This document shows positions 12,592-24,610 of a DNA stretch of 40,000 nt, piece by piece. How positions within the stretch are numbered: the stretch's first letter is position 1; every line of letters starts with the position of its first letter. The notes beneath the pieces were generated by a model that made no database searches, was not told the DNA's origin, and worked only from the letters and a program-made list of their open reading frames with translations. The translations under genes and the position numbers were made by a program. The DNA lies in contig CM022670.1 of the NCBI GenBank assembly GCA_012295275.1, positions 2,940,835 through 2,980,834 of the forward strand, read 5' to 3'. This DNA is from Chrysomallon squamiferum. Taxonomy: Eukaryota; Mollusca; Gastropoda; Neomphalida; Peltospiridae.

Positions 12592-14651
12592 TTAAAATTC
12601 TGTCCCAAAGCTGAAGTTGAATGCTAACTCTACCACAGACTGAGGAGATGATTCGTGGAAACACACATACATTTCACTGTCATCACAAAACCTGCGTCTG
12701 CAACAATCAAAGAGTCATTTAGTTTTATCTTTTAATGATTTTCCTTAGGATATTTATGTAACATTTGAAATATAAAATATCATATACATCACAGAAACAT
12801 TGATTATTTAGTGTTTTTTTAGATATTATTTAGTGGGTTTTTAGATATATTTTCAAATAAAAATTCATTCTTCAAAGCTTTATCATATTATTTAAGACAT
12901 AGTGAAAAATAACTAGTAAGAAAATTGAATAAAATTACAATTGATAGTTGCTTTTTAATTTTTTTTTTCTTTCTATTTTTTTTGTTAATTTTTTCTTTTT
13001 GTATGGAATAATTTAGTATTAAAATATTTGAAAAATAACAGGTAATACTAACCCAACAACCCAGTAACAGAGACTAGGGGGTGATTTTTTGCTATCACCA
13101 GAAGGGGGTGGACAGCATTTGAAGAGTATTCCTTGTTCTTGGAGAATGCCCAAAGAAGCAGGAATACCAAATCTGTCTGGATTAAAACTTTTGTCCTGTG
13201 AAAAAAAAAAAACAGAAAAAAATATGAAAGGGATAAAAGAGTATATTTAAGTAATGGATACTTGAATGAAAGTAATGAATGAATCTAAACATGTTTAATA
13301 AAATTACATCAGATTTCTGTATAAGGTTCTGTTAATGATTTGAATGAGACTGTCACAGAATAAACCAGTTCCACCATGCTATGGGTTAACTGAAGCTGTG
13401 AAGAGAACTTTGGTATGCACTTTCCTTTAGACAGCACAGTACAAAACACCATGTCTTCAATACATTAACCATACCTGGAACTGGGACAAGCCTGACACAT
13501 ATTTGTGAAAGAAAGATGAAATAATCTTATTCCACACAGCAAATCATTAAAATAATCTGTGACTGAGATTAACAAGCAAAACACTACCGGCAACCTATTA
13601 ACTTTATTAACAAATTTTGATGAAAATTGAAATGACAAAAAAAAAAAAAAAAAGTCTTATAAAAGAAAACACAACAAAAAAGAGACATTAAAAAGACAAA
13701 TTTAAATATTATGTTCATTTTACTGTTATATACCTAAATTAAATTATGTCATGAGTAAATTATTATTAAAAAAACAGTTTAATAAATAATGTTACCTTGC
13801 GAGGTGTGTTTTCTCTGAAAGTTTTGCGTATTTGAATGGAGCACCGGTAAAAGTTGTCCAGGAGTTGAGTCTGCACTGCACCATGGACAGTCTGCTGCCA
13901 CGACGGCATCACAACAACACCATCCATGTTGTACAGCTTCACATACTGGAACAAACAGTTTTTCTCACTGGTCTTACACTGAAGAAAGAATTCAGAAAAG
14001 TATTATGTGTATGATACCATAATCTGGAATATTCAAAATTAATAATTATCAAAATTCACAAATCAAAATTCTCCTAAATAATAAATTATTTTAAAAATAT
14101 TTAAACTTTTTTTTTTTTTAAAAAACTATATTAAAAATATTTAAAAAAGAAGAAAAAAAAAAAGATATATATGTGATGAAATGATATAAAAATGATATTA
14201 AAAGATATTAAAGAGCATGGTGGGAACAAAAATCATACATATTTTTCATAGTCTGATAATTTGCTAGAAAAATAACGTAACAAGTTAGTGAGTATATGCA
14301 GATATATTCAATGAAAATATATAATAATAATAATTGTTTTTTGGTTGATGTCTGTTTTAAAATGTAGTATTCATTCATTTCATTGAAAATTTCTATCTTA
14401 AAAAACCCCCAGTTTTTCAAACATTAATTAAAACAACAGTATTTTTTAAACTTACAGTCTGTCATCTGGTACAAACTCATCAATCTGCAGGGCAGATACA
14501 CTGCGACCAATGTTAGCCATGTCACTTAACAGACTTCTTCGACTTGATTTTGTCTAACACATTGAGGAAACATTATTTTAGAAAAGAAAATCACAGGTTT
14601 ATCTCAACAACAATATATATAAAAGAAAGTTACTGAAACATGAGATATCTG

Positions 14652-14707
<56 letters not shown>

Positions 14708-15650
14708 AGTTAAATAATTCAGTTTCTGTGAAGAAATTAAACTAGGACAATAACAATTTCAATTTTAATCAGTACTGAGGTGAATTGAATAGATTAACAA
14801 ATGCAGTTAAAATATTTTAAGATCATCCACATTGAGTAAGCTCATCTTAATGCTTATTTTTCTGTAATTCATCAAGTAACATGATGAAATTTAGTTTTTA
14901 ATTAGATAAATTAAACAGATTTAAAAAATACTATTTAAAGATTTACATCGCCTCAATTTTACAAAAATCCGCAACAATGAAGATATAAACCTTTGGAGCG
15001 CCAGTACTGCTTCCACTCCCCACAGAATCATTAGAACCATACGACAGCTTGCTGCCTTTTCTCAGCATGACAGGTGAAGAGTCTGTGACAGTGACATTCC
15101 CACTTTTATCAGAATCAGCATCATCAAAACCTGACATAAATATGTTTACAAAACAATACGTTTTGAAATATCAAAATTACTTCTATGATACAGAAAAAAA
15201 GCAACACTAATTGGGTTGAAACCAAAGTTCTTTGTGGGTTTTTTTAAGTGAAATTCAAAGATAATATTTAGATATTTGTACTCAGATTTCAACCTTTCAG
15301 AATACATATCTAAACATTTCAGTCATGTGTGAAATGCAATCATGTTCTCAAATGCGACCAGTTAAAAAAAAATATATATTATTATCTTAGCACCATGAAA
15401 AATCAAACTGCCATCTTTTAATTTGCATCATTTGGTTGTTTGTTCATCTAAAAACATGATGAAAAGTAACTCAGTACTTTGTATAGTATTGAAACATTAC
15501 TTCATCTAAAATAATTTAATTGTTTTCACTTGCACTTTGAAATATAATCAAAATAGAAATGTTTACCTGGTTTTTTGTCTGAACCCAAACCACTTCTAAC
15601 AACTGATTCTAAGGCAGACTTCAGAGGTGTAGAAGCTGAAAATAAACAAA

Positions 15651-15701
<51 letters not shown>

Positions 15702-15999
15702 ACAAACAAATAAATAAATTTAAATTTCTGAATTTTTATCAATGCAAAAAAATACCCTTTTTTTTTTCTCTCATTTTTTTATCTCATTATTTTATTAATT
15801 TATGTTTTAAAGTATATCTTTAATCTATTTAACTGGTTATGCAATTACCAAGTAATATGCTTTTAAAAAACTATGCCACATACCAAGAACGGGAGAGTCA
15901 GGAGATTTAAGAGGAGAGTGCAAGCTCTCCTTTTTTGACTTCTTTGCAAGATACAAATCAGCTCTGACTAGAGGCACACTTCCTGAATTACAAGATAAT
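12592..15999 (-). CDS. INTU: INTU exons 13-19: Ser-rich linker and C-terminal longin-like domain
   Basis: Residues of about 795-1075. Exons 13-16 encode a Ser/Lys-rich, probably disordered linker containing the runs [14 protein letters not shown] and [16 protein letters not shown]. Exons 17-19 form the C-terminal domain: [62 protein letters not shown] and [19 protein letters not shown]. Vertebrate INTU ends the same way (MAYWVVGRL...LYVCFHDSVTEIAIEIAF). The stop TAA is at 12594-12592. Exon 17 has two possible acceptors 11 nt apart, and only the downstream one keeps the frame. Confidence 0.88.
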
Positions 16000-16037
16000 C
16001 TGAAATATGAAAGAACAAAACATCTTTGATTATTTTA

Positions 16038-16093
<56 letters not shown>

Positions 16094-18202
16094 GTTTTTG
16101 TAGAATACTTCAGTAGAATACATAATAATGGACATTACATGGAAATCACATGAAAAAAAAACGAGGATAAAGTTATTATTATTATTTTTTTTTTAATCAC
16201 TAGCATCATCCACTGTGAATAAAACTAGTTTCTAGAATTTATATCCTTCACTTTTTGAGAACTGGAACATTGCTGCTTACAGTAAATTAGAATTTATGAA
16301 TTATAAAAAAAAAAAAAATTAATGTGTTTTTTAATAGACTGAACCTTATTTAAAATGATTGACTGATTAAGACTACCTCTTTTCACAAATATCTGCCACA
16401 TCAATATCAGATTCTAACTTGACAACTTACCTCTTTTCACAGATATCTGCCATATCAACCTCAGATTCTAACTTGACAGCTTACCTCTTTTCAGATATCT
16501 GCCACATCAATCGCAAATTCTAACTTGACAACTTACCTCTTTTCACAGATATCTGCCATATCAACATCAGATTCTAACTGAAGCAGGGTGGCTTTGGCCT
16601 GGTCCACCATCATTTCATCAGGACCATCTATATCCTGATCTGGCCTGGAACATCCACCTGCTTCCAGTAATGTACCAAGCAGAAAATGTTTCTGAAGAAA
16701 ATGAAGAAAATAAATTTTACATAAAATATAAAAAGGTGATTATTTAACTGTTTGTAAGTGTAATATAAAATTTTTGTTTGATTCAGATTTAAAACTAATT
16801 TCAAATGGTTTGATAAGTGCCAGTTTAGAAAGATATTGAAGATACAGATCAAATATTCTTGTTATATTAATCATTTAATTTACAATAAAGGAAAGAATGA
16901 ATATTTAATAACACCTAATAGTGTATTAATTAAAAATACACTTTTGATAATAATAATAATAATGTTTGAATATTTCTCATTAAACATTTTCCTGATTAAT
17001 AATGATAATTAACGTGACCATATTTTGAAAAAAAAAACAGCTTTTCACTTATAATTATTGAATTCTTTTTTATCATTGTAAAATATTTTAAAAATGAAAA
17101 TCCTGATCAACTCACCATAGCAACAAGAAGCAAGAACCATCGTCCAGCCGGCTGCTGGTAACCAAGGACACCAGGATCTGGCTGATGACAGCGTTGTGTT
17201 GGCCACAGCTCCTGCCACACCACCAACTCAGTTACTGACTGCTGGGACATCATCGTCAACAGACCGTGATGTTTTAAGAAGAGAATGAGATCAACAGAAT
17301 CCTCCAGTCGGAGGTGAGTGCAAACCTGATAATCCTGTCAACAAAACAACCTTAATATGCATCTTCCATTTATTACTGAACAAAAGCTCATAGTCATTTT
17401 TTAAATGAAATTCAAAGACAGTATTTAGATACTTGTACATACTCATTAAACCATATGTATGTCCACCTGTTAGAATATACATATATGTCATCATTTGTGA
17501 AACAAAATAATGATCTAGTGAAAAAACACTTTAAAAATTGGTTCCAATTTAATATTTATCTTCTGACCACAAAATGTAAATCACAAAAAGCTTTGATAAT
17601 AACAAAACAAAAAAAATAAGAAAAAATAAAAATGAATTGTATTATAAAATGTTATGTAAGATTCTAGATAGAGATTTTAACTGTGAAATGAAATTTATAT
17701 TTACCGACATTAAACCCATTTATAATTCTGACATTTGTTCAAGTGGACACTGCTGTTTGAAAGCTTGTTTTAATAATTGCTTAGTTTCTCTACAAAAAAC
17801 ATTACAAAACAAGCTAAATAACAATGTGTGTGTGCGTGTGTGTATTATTTATGTTTAGGGATCCCATTCTCCAAAGTGCTTTAAACCTCCATATATACAA
17901 CAAGAAATAATAAAGAGTCAAGTAAATATTGAAAAGTGCATTTCACCTTGTAGAACAGAGAACATCCCAGTATTGTGAATGATCGTCTGTCTTCAAGTTC
18001 ATCTTCATCCTAGAACAAGAACATTAAAAATTAAAAAATTAAAAAATATAAAAAATTACTTCTAATTAATTTATTCAATGAGATTTAAATTTAACTGTTA
18101 TTTACATTCAAGTTTACAAATTTCAGTATATGATTTTCATTGCAGGGATTATAAAGAGATCCAATTTTAGATAAATAAACAAATAAAACAATTATTGGAA
18201 AT

Positions 18203-18237
<35 letters not shown>

Positions 18238-20054
18238 ATAGATGAAATAAATAAAGATAATAAAAATTAATATAAGAATAAATAAAATAATTTATTTACC
18301 ATAAACTCCTCAAAATCTGCAGCTTCAAATTCACTGAGAATTTCATCACAGATAAGCTGAAATAAATAAACAAAGTCTATCTCTGATTTATTTAAATAAA
18401 TGTTTTCTTTTATCATTATTTTATCTTTTAAAAAAAAAAAAAAACATTCATCAGATTTAAAATATATCTGTTAGAGAAGTCCTAGTTACTCATAATTTTT
18501 AAAACACTGATACCTTCTTATCACTTAAACATTAACATTTTTTTTTTAAATAAAAAATAAGTGGTTGAGGGAATACCCTCAATAGGTTGTCAGGAATGTG
18601 AAAAAGAACATGCAAACACATAAACATACACAACAAGATGAATGCACAATACAAAGGATCACAAAAGTGTGAAAAAGAAAATAACATTATAAAGCTTAAT
18701 AACCACACATACTTTATTTTCTTCTGACAACTGCAAAAAGGAAATGCCCATGAATGTATTGAGGAAGACAGAACGAAAATGCAACTCTTCTGAATCCACG
18801 GTTGACTGATTAGAGTTGAAAACTTGGTTGAATGTCAAAGCAAACAGTTGATCTAGTTGATTTCTATCACAGTGTTTAAAAGCCCTTTTAAAAATATGAC
18901 AATAAAGATAAGTATCCATGTGTTTTGAAAGTGTTTTACAAAGAATAGTAACAAATTATAGTATAAGTATGCTGCATTTTAAATGCTCTTAAAAAATAAT
19001 AACAAATTATTATATATTATATGACAATATTTTAATACTGAATAAAAATTCATTAAACATGAATAAAATCTGTTTAGACAAACTATTATTTGCTACTGTT
19101 TCCTATTATTAATTTTTTTGGTGATAACAATATCTGAAGTTTAAAATTAGAACCAGAAAATGATTTTACATAATTAACACTTTCTTACTTGTTAAGTCCA
19201 CCAAACATTACTTGAAGCAACCTGATAATTTGTTCCACAAATTCATTTAAACATGAAAAAGGCATCCTGCAAAACATCCAAGTAAATTATCTATATAGTA
19301 TTTCCAACTCTGAATATGTGCATATATATTAACGTAGTATATACTGAAATCAAAAATATTTTGCTTTCATTTTTCTCTTCACCTACATTAGTTTCAGAAA
19401 CTTTTAATCTGAAAATTTGTAAATAAATTAAGTAAAAAATAAATAAATAATAAAATTATAAACTCTTGAAATTGCCTAAAAATGTACAAGTATATTAGTA
19501 TCTGTGAAAATTGCAACTGAAATTAATATCATTTAAATAGACTTTTTAACATTAAATCTAATTTTAATTATCTGAAGTTGTGTTTATCAAAAAATAACAT
19601 GATGAAAAAGAATGAAAACAAAAATTTTAAAATTTATTATTATACATCTGTTTTTACTTGATTTATCAATACAGACCTTTCCTTTTTAAACAAAACAACA
19701 GTTGATTTTGCCTGGTATCATTTTTTTTTTTTAATGAGTTTTTAATTTTGTTTATGTGATTGAATGGATTTAAATTGTCGAAAGCCTAGATGTAATGACA
19801 GCAAAATAAATATATTTTAAAAGAAAACAGAATGAAGAATGAATAAAGAAATACCAATAGATTATGTTGGGTCATATTAAAATAAATACTGTTTTCTTAC
19901 TTGTCTTGAGGAAGAGCTATCACAAGCACATCAGAATCTTCACACCTGTAAGCTATGTTGATTTGTTTTTCATCTATTTGTACCAAAGAGCTGTATGCAA
20001 AAATAATAATAAATTTATCTGATAAATCCAAAATAATAATTAGTTTTTATTAAA

Positions 20055-20096
<42 letters not shown>

Positions 20097-20487
20097 ACAG
20101 ATAGATAGACAGATAGACATAACTAAGTTGTAAACAAGAAACAAAATGAAAATTCAAGAATTTTATTTAATATAAAAATAATCTTCTGTTAATTAGTTCT
20201 TTTTTTTTTGACATATGTTTATATACAAGCAAATATATTAAATAATAACTAACAAAAACACTCACTTTCTAGGTCTAGAATCAGTGATTTCGACCAAAAA
20301 GGAATTTAGAGTCAGAAAAAGTCCTCGAATATCCACAAGTTTTGTATCATAAAATGGATACATATAAATAATGTCATCCTGCAATAGAAAACAATATTAT
20401 AAATATATTTAAAGTTTTTCATTTTTTTGTTTTGATGCTCTCTCTTTCTCTTTGTCTCTTCTCAAAACATCCAAAATAAAAAATAAA

Positions 20488-20525
<38 letters not shown>

Positions 20526-22883
20526 ACAATAATGAATATACTGGTTACATTATATCATTTGCTATTAAAATACTAACATTATTTTGTTACATTATATTTA
20601 GTTGAGTCAGTGAAGAAATATAAATCCTTATTATTCAGTTAATTTTTGTTTACAAAACAAATATTCATAAAAGACAAAAATTTATAATAAAATAAAGATA
20701 GGAAAATTTAGACTGGAAATAAAATAATATTTTAAAATATATTTGATGAATTCACACCCGTGAAGCTTTCGGTTGATCTGATGATGCTGCCAAAGTCAAA
20801 TACATCAAAGAATAAATGACATCCTCATAGGCCGCTTGACCTCTGCTTATGTCACTTCCTGTTACCAGTTTGTAGAAGTCTTGATGAGGTGGAGGTGGTG
20901 ATGGTTTGGATGCTGAAGTGGGTGGTAATGGAGGCTTAGGACCAACAATAACTGGTGACTGGAATGTTAACTTTACTGGCTAAAAAAAGAAAAAAAAAAA
21001 AGTTAAAAATAAATACAAGAAATAAATAATTATGTAAGTATGTGTATACATAGATGATAGGATTAAAAGAAAACCATTTGATAATATCATGGTGAAGGAT
21101 GCCATTTTAGACATTTTACAGTGATATGAAATATTAATGTAAGTAAAACTATCTCAATGTAAATGTTATATTGTTAATTTATAAATGAAATATATCATTA
21201 TAACTTATGATTTTTACTTACTTCTCTTTTTGTCAAGGTCTGAAAAACCTTGTCAATGTTTAACCAGTTTACTTCAAAATCATTCAGTGAAATCAACATA
21301 TCTCCTGAAGAAAAATATAAAAACAAATTATGAAAGAGAAAAGAAAAATTTATATCCATCAATTTCTTTTATAATACATTGATAAATATTCAAAATAAAT
21401 GTAGATAAATTAAAAATAAATTATTTAATAATTAATATTATAAACAAAATTAAATTTTAAATCTGTCATTTAAATATTCTTTGAATGTATCTTTTTTTTG
21501 CAAATATAAATAAATGCATTTATTTTTCAATATAATAAACTAAAATTATCTGACATAGCACACTCTCTTGCATAAATATACAAAATGTTGTTTCTAAATA
21601 GTTTTAAAATGCAACCTAAATATATTTTTGATCCATAACTATAAAATTTAAAATTAAACAAAATGAAGATACCTCTATGAATGTGACCACATTTTTCTGC
21701 AGAAGATCGAGGTATAACATCCTGGACAATAATCTTCCTCTCTTTCAACACATTTGTCATGTTCTGATCTCCCATTCGACTTGACCCTGTTTTATGATTA
21801 TACTGGCACAAAATAATACCGAAAAGTTTTTCACACAACACAACACCTGAGTCAACTCCTCGACAAACATGCTTGTAATTCGGAAGCAGAACAACGTCCT
21901 TGCATCGCTGAACACTTTGACTGTTTTTAACAGAATGGCATGACACAGTGGGACTGGAACAAGAATGAGTAGATTTTTCATTTGGAGTATTATGAAGAAA
22001 CGAATCTGGATATTGTGTAGTTTCACTGTAAAACTTGTCTGACCATTCTCTGTGATGTCTTTGATTAATTTTTGCTGCACTTTGACACAAACTCCCTGAA
22101 CAACTTCCTGAATATCTTTGGTTGTCTCTAGAAAGTGAATGAGACCCGTTTTGAATTCTTTCCCCATCGCTGTCAAATGTTCTATGATTTGATTCACTGC
22201 TGTAACACTCTTGTCCGTTACACAATTCTTGGTCAAGTACTTCACAATTTCTAAAATCTGTGACACCCTCAACTCTTCCAGAAGGTTCTGTATTATTTTC
22301 TGGTAGAACAGAACTGTACCACTGACTTCTACAGTATTGCTTCTCATGACAATCAGCTCGTCTGAAGTCTGTGACTTCTTCAATTCTAGGCATTGGTCTC
22401 TCCCTTTTACCAGATCCAGAGTGTCGACCATTTCTTTCATGGATTTCATAATCACAAACAGGACTATACCCAAGACCACTGTCCATGCTTGGATGTCTAG
22501 GAGTATCAAAGTCAAAGTGTTCTCGCTTTCTGTGACCATTTTGATGTTCAGGAATAACATCTGCTGAGGTATTACAATTTTTTTCATTGTCAAGACTTAG
22601 AAAATACACCTCTCCATGTTCTCGGTTTAGATATGTAGTCCACTTACCCCGAAGCTTACTTTAGAAAATTATAAAAATAAAAATTATAAAAAATTATATA
22701 TTATACACATAAACACACACTTAACTTAAGCACAGCAAGTTGTAATAAGTTTGGTGAAATATATTGTAACAAAACGTAGGAATCATGATTCATAAAATTA
22801 GCTATTTCAATCATCTGGATCAGTTTCAACTAAACTCATTTTGACTTGCAAATTTATCTTTCAAGTTTCGTGACTATCAATGC

Positions 22884-22933
<50 letters not shown>

Positions 22934-23216
22934 AATAAAAAATAAAATTTTATTTAATATATAATTATGATGAATACGTTTCATTAGGAAATTGTACAAG
23001 TTATATATACAATGCTTCTAATTAACTGTGTAGCTTTAAAAGTTTAAGATTCGTGCACGAACGAACTCACTCTTCTGGCAAAAATGACGGGCACCGACCG
23101 CCTTCATTTTTAGCTTGAGGGAAAGTACGCAATTGGATTCGTCCATGGCTGTCTCCATAAATTTCCTGTTCATTGTCTGGATCATAAAATGGCCCAATTT
23201 TAGGAAAATACGCCAT
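12592..23216 (-). CDS. INTU: Inturned (INTU), CPLANE planar cell polarity/ciliogenesis protein, complete 19-exon gene
   Basis: Exons, 5' to 3' on the minus strand: 23216-23071, 22658-21673, 21304-21222, 20979-20758, 20378-20266, 19990-19901, 19266-19189, 18884-18713, 18356-18300, 18009-17947, 17334-17116, 16691-16537, 15999-15884, 15635-15567, 15130-14991, 14553-14456, 13967-13796, 13195-13053 and 12697-12592. All introns are GT-AG. The exon sum is 3228 nt (1075 residues; human INTU is 942). INTU works with FUZ and WDPCP at the ciliary base, and the INTU-FUZ pair is a Rab23 exchange factor. Family matches include the PDZ segment, [11 protein letters not shown], the [14 protein letters not shown] block, [18 protein letters not shown] and the C-terminal [19 protein letters not shown]. 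The start has a strong Kozak context (ACCATGG). The N-terminus is the least certain part, because an alternative first exon is possible. Confidence 0.93.
14653..14704 (+). repeat. (ATT)n in an INTU intron
   Basis: Pure ATT run in the intron between exons 15 and 16. Confidence 0.95.
15641..15718 (+). repeat. (AAAT)n next to the INTU exon-14 acceptor
   Basis: The tetranucleotide run begins 6 nt from the exon-14 edge at 15635. On the minus strand it forms a TTTA-rich tract leading into the acceptor TTTTCAG. Confidence 0.95.
16038..16094 (+). repeat. (ATT)n in an INTU intron
   Basis: Pure ATT run in the intron between exons 12 and 13. Confidence 0.95.
16375..16590 (-). repeat. Four-copy tandem duplication of the INTU exon-12 tail and splice donor
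   Basis: The segment ctcttttcacagatatctgc and the sequence around it recur with acctct starts at 16375, 16429, 16483 and 16535, periods of 54, 54 and 52 bp. The copy at 16535 is the real exon-12 end, whose donor GTAAGT starts at 16536. The other three lie in the intron and repeat the exonic codons for the [14 protein letters not shown] motif plus a donor-like GTAGTC, GTAAGT or GTAAGC. Point changes and a 2-bp loss in one copy show some age. Confidence 0.9.
16537..17334 (-). CDS. INTU: INTU exons 11-12: second longin-like region
   Basis: Residues of about 671-795. Exon 11 (17334-17116) reads from [16 protein letters not shown] through an [12 protein letters not shown] strand to [10 protein letters not shown]. 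Exon 12 (16691-16537) continues with [15 protein letters not shown] and an acidic helix, [20 protein letters not shown]. These match the family blocks C.HLPK.DLIDIA, LVIWREVFP, GRYFLL and LLEAGGC...VDQVKTTLHQL. The last 14 or so codons of exon 12 and its donor have been copied in tandem into the following intron. Confidence 0.9.
17947..20979 (-). CDS. INTU: INTU exons 4-10: first longin-like region
   Basis: Residues of about 406-670. Exon 4 opens with PVKLTFQ, then a proline-rich stretch ([18 protein letters not shown]) and the helix [15 protein letters not shown]. Exons 5-7 give the conserved strand set: [19 protein letters not shown], then [19 protein letters not shown], then a helix ending [11 protein letters not shown]. 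Vertebrate INTU has the same order (RGIFLTL, HVAYW...DKLLLIGLP, LKFMYGSLD). Exons 8-10 carry a helical segment with [13 protein letters not shown] and then [14 protein letters not shown], again matching the family (LSDLEAADF, YTILGSSLFYKG). Confidence 0.88.
20062..20094 (+). repeat. (TG)n in an INTU intron
   Basis: 33 bp of TG in the intron between exons 5 and 6. Confidence 0.95.
21222..22658 (-). CDS. INTU: INTU exons 2-3: acidic/Ser-rich linker and PDZ domain
   Basis: Exon 2 (22658-21673, 986 nt) is by far the largest exon. It opens with [18 protein letters not shown], which resembles the W...NGELFYLELS segment of vertebrate INTU. About 250 residues of low-complexity sequence rich in Ser, His, Arg and Glu follow, probably disordered. 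The exon ends in the first half of a PDZ-like fold (from [11 protein letters not shown] to the [21 protein letters not shown] end). Exon 3 (21304-21222) supplies [20 protein letters not shown], the usual PDZ core. The long linker replaces the shorter basic region of the vertebrate protein. Confidence 0.85.
22885..22931 (+). repeat. (AAT)n in INTU intron 1
   Basis: Pure AAT run between exons 1 and 2. Confidence 0.95.
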
Positions 23217-23224
23217 GGTACAGG

Positions 23225-23281
23225 CTATCTATTGATAAACAGTCCATACATTCTCTTAAATCTCCATTTAATGTCACCCAT
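23225..23281 (-). promoter_or_regulatory. Upstream ORF in the INTU 5' leader
   Basis: An 18-codon frame starting MGDIKWRFKRMYGLF ends in TAG only 8 nt before the INTU start codon. The same frame is open further up, with another ATG at 23440. If the leader contains it, the uORF could lower translation of INTU. No transcript evidence is available. Confidence 0.35.
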
Positions 23282-23535
23282 ACTGTTTACATCCGGGTAG
23301 TGTAACTCCGGTGACATTAAGATCTTACTTGCCAAAGAGCAATTCCTAAGGGGCATTAATCTCAAAATTAAAACCCGTGCACGATTTGTGTCAGTTGTGA
23401 TGTCGTATTGGGTTGAGTTACTTGTTACGTAGGTAATCAAGCAATAATGTTATATATTACTAATCTTAGTGAATACATAATACTGAGATAAACTGATACA
23501 TATTTAGAAGAAACGGAATAACAGGTATTATTATT

Positions 23536-23598
<63 letters not shown>

Positions 23599-23776
23599 TT
23601 AGCGATGATGATGATAATTATGCTGAAGACAGTTGTATGAAATACATTTTTTTTTTTTTTCTTTTTTTTTTTTTAAAAACATTTTAAATACAAAGTGAGG
23701 GCAACCACCATCGTCAAACGAGAAAATACCGCTTTGTGTGACAGAAATCTTCTTAAGCACTGCATTGTCACGAATG

Positions 23777-23798
23777 TGTGTGTGTGTGTGTGTGTGTA

Positions 23799-23830
<32 letters not shown>

Positions 23831-23859
23831 TGTGTGTGTATGTGTGTGTGTGTGTGTTT
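23777..23859 (+). repeat. (GT)n with GTAT interruptions
   Basis: About 83 bp of GT with several GTAT interruptions in the INTU 5' flank. Confidence 0.95.
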
Positions 23860-24254
23860 GCACTTACATACAATATTAGCTAAACAACCTTTCAGTACGT
23901 TTTAACATTTTAATACTAATAACTATATTTTGCATATTGGCAAGAATAAATAAATAAATTAATAAAATAATGATTGCAGAGGCTGCAATGTTGTATCGCT
24001 AAAAACAACTTATATTTTTATTATTATTTTAAAGTTCATAATGTTGGAGTTATTTTTTTATACGTTTTAAATATGTTTTCACGTCCAGTTTTCCGTCAAC
24101 AGTGAGAAAAGTGTAATTACGTCGTCCTTTCTTTAGATACATCGCTGATCAGATACTTATCGAATGGGAAATATAGTAATAGGCATGATTATATGTCACC
24201 TACAAAATAGCAGAGCAAAGATCTTTTACTTGTTTATAAGAGAGGTAGATACAA

Positions 24255-24260
<6 letters not shown>

Positions 24261-24332
<72 letters not shown>

Positions 24333-24363
24333 AGAAGAAGAAGAAGAAGAAGAAGAAGAAGAA
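24261..24363 (+). repeat. (GA)n then (GAA)n
   Basis: About 69 bp of GA passing into about 34 bp of GAA, just downstream of the candidate alternative exon. Confidence 0.95.
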
Positions 24364-24403
24364 ATGATTATATTAAAAGCAAGCATAACTTGAAAAAGCC
24401 TAC

Positions 24404-24610
24404 CTCCGTGAAACTATTGCTCTGATGCTGTCAAATTCTTGTATTTGTCGTCTTGATTTTCTGATGTAGGAAACTGGAGTCGTCAAACCAAACATTCTAC
24501 GTCTTCATTCATCTCTGTTGATTTAGACCATCTCAAGACCATCAACTCTTTCGTCGAGCATAGAATCAAATCTTCATTCTCCAGACTTCAGTCATTATTG
24601 ATACCATACC
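24404..24610 (-). other. Candidate alternative first exon of INTU
   Basis: On the minus strand an acceptor-like TGTTTATCAG precedes 24610, and a donor AG|GTAGGC follows 24404. An ATG at 24495-24493 opens 30 codons (MFGLTTPVSYIRKSRRQIQE, continuing EFDSIRAIVSR) and ends in phase 2. INTU exon 2 needs exactly phase 2, so this exon could replace the 23216-23071 exon and give a protein 18 residues shorter. The sequence is less AT-rich than its surroundings. It could also be a leader exon or chance. Confidence 0.4.

Larger units (their letters stand above)
23282..24403. other. 5' flank of INTU with microsatellites
   Basis: Probable promoter region of INTU; no clear TATA box or other element can be assigned. 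It contains an ATT run at about 23527-23598, T-rich tracts at 23648-23673, a GT/GTAT run at 23777-23859 and a GA run at 24261-24329 that grades into GAA to 24363. Confidence 0.5.

Noticed and set aside
21757-22593. 278-residue minus-strand frame overlapping INTU exon 2
   Set aside because: A shadow in another frame of exon 2; only the other frame joins in phase to exons on both sides and matches the PDZ core.
23673-23883. Cys/Val and His/Thr repeat frames
   Set aside because: Translations of the GT microsatellite on the two strands.
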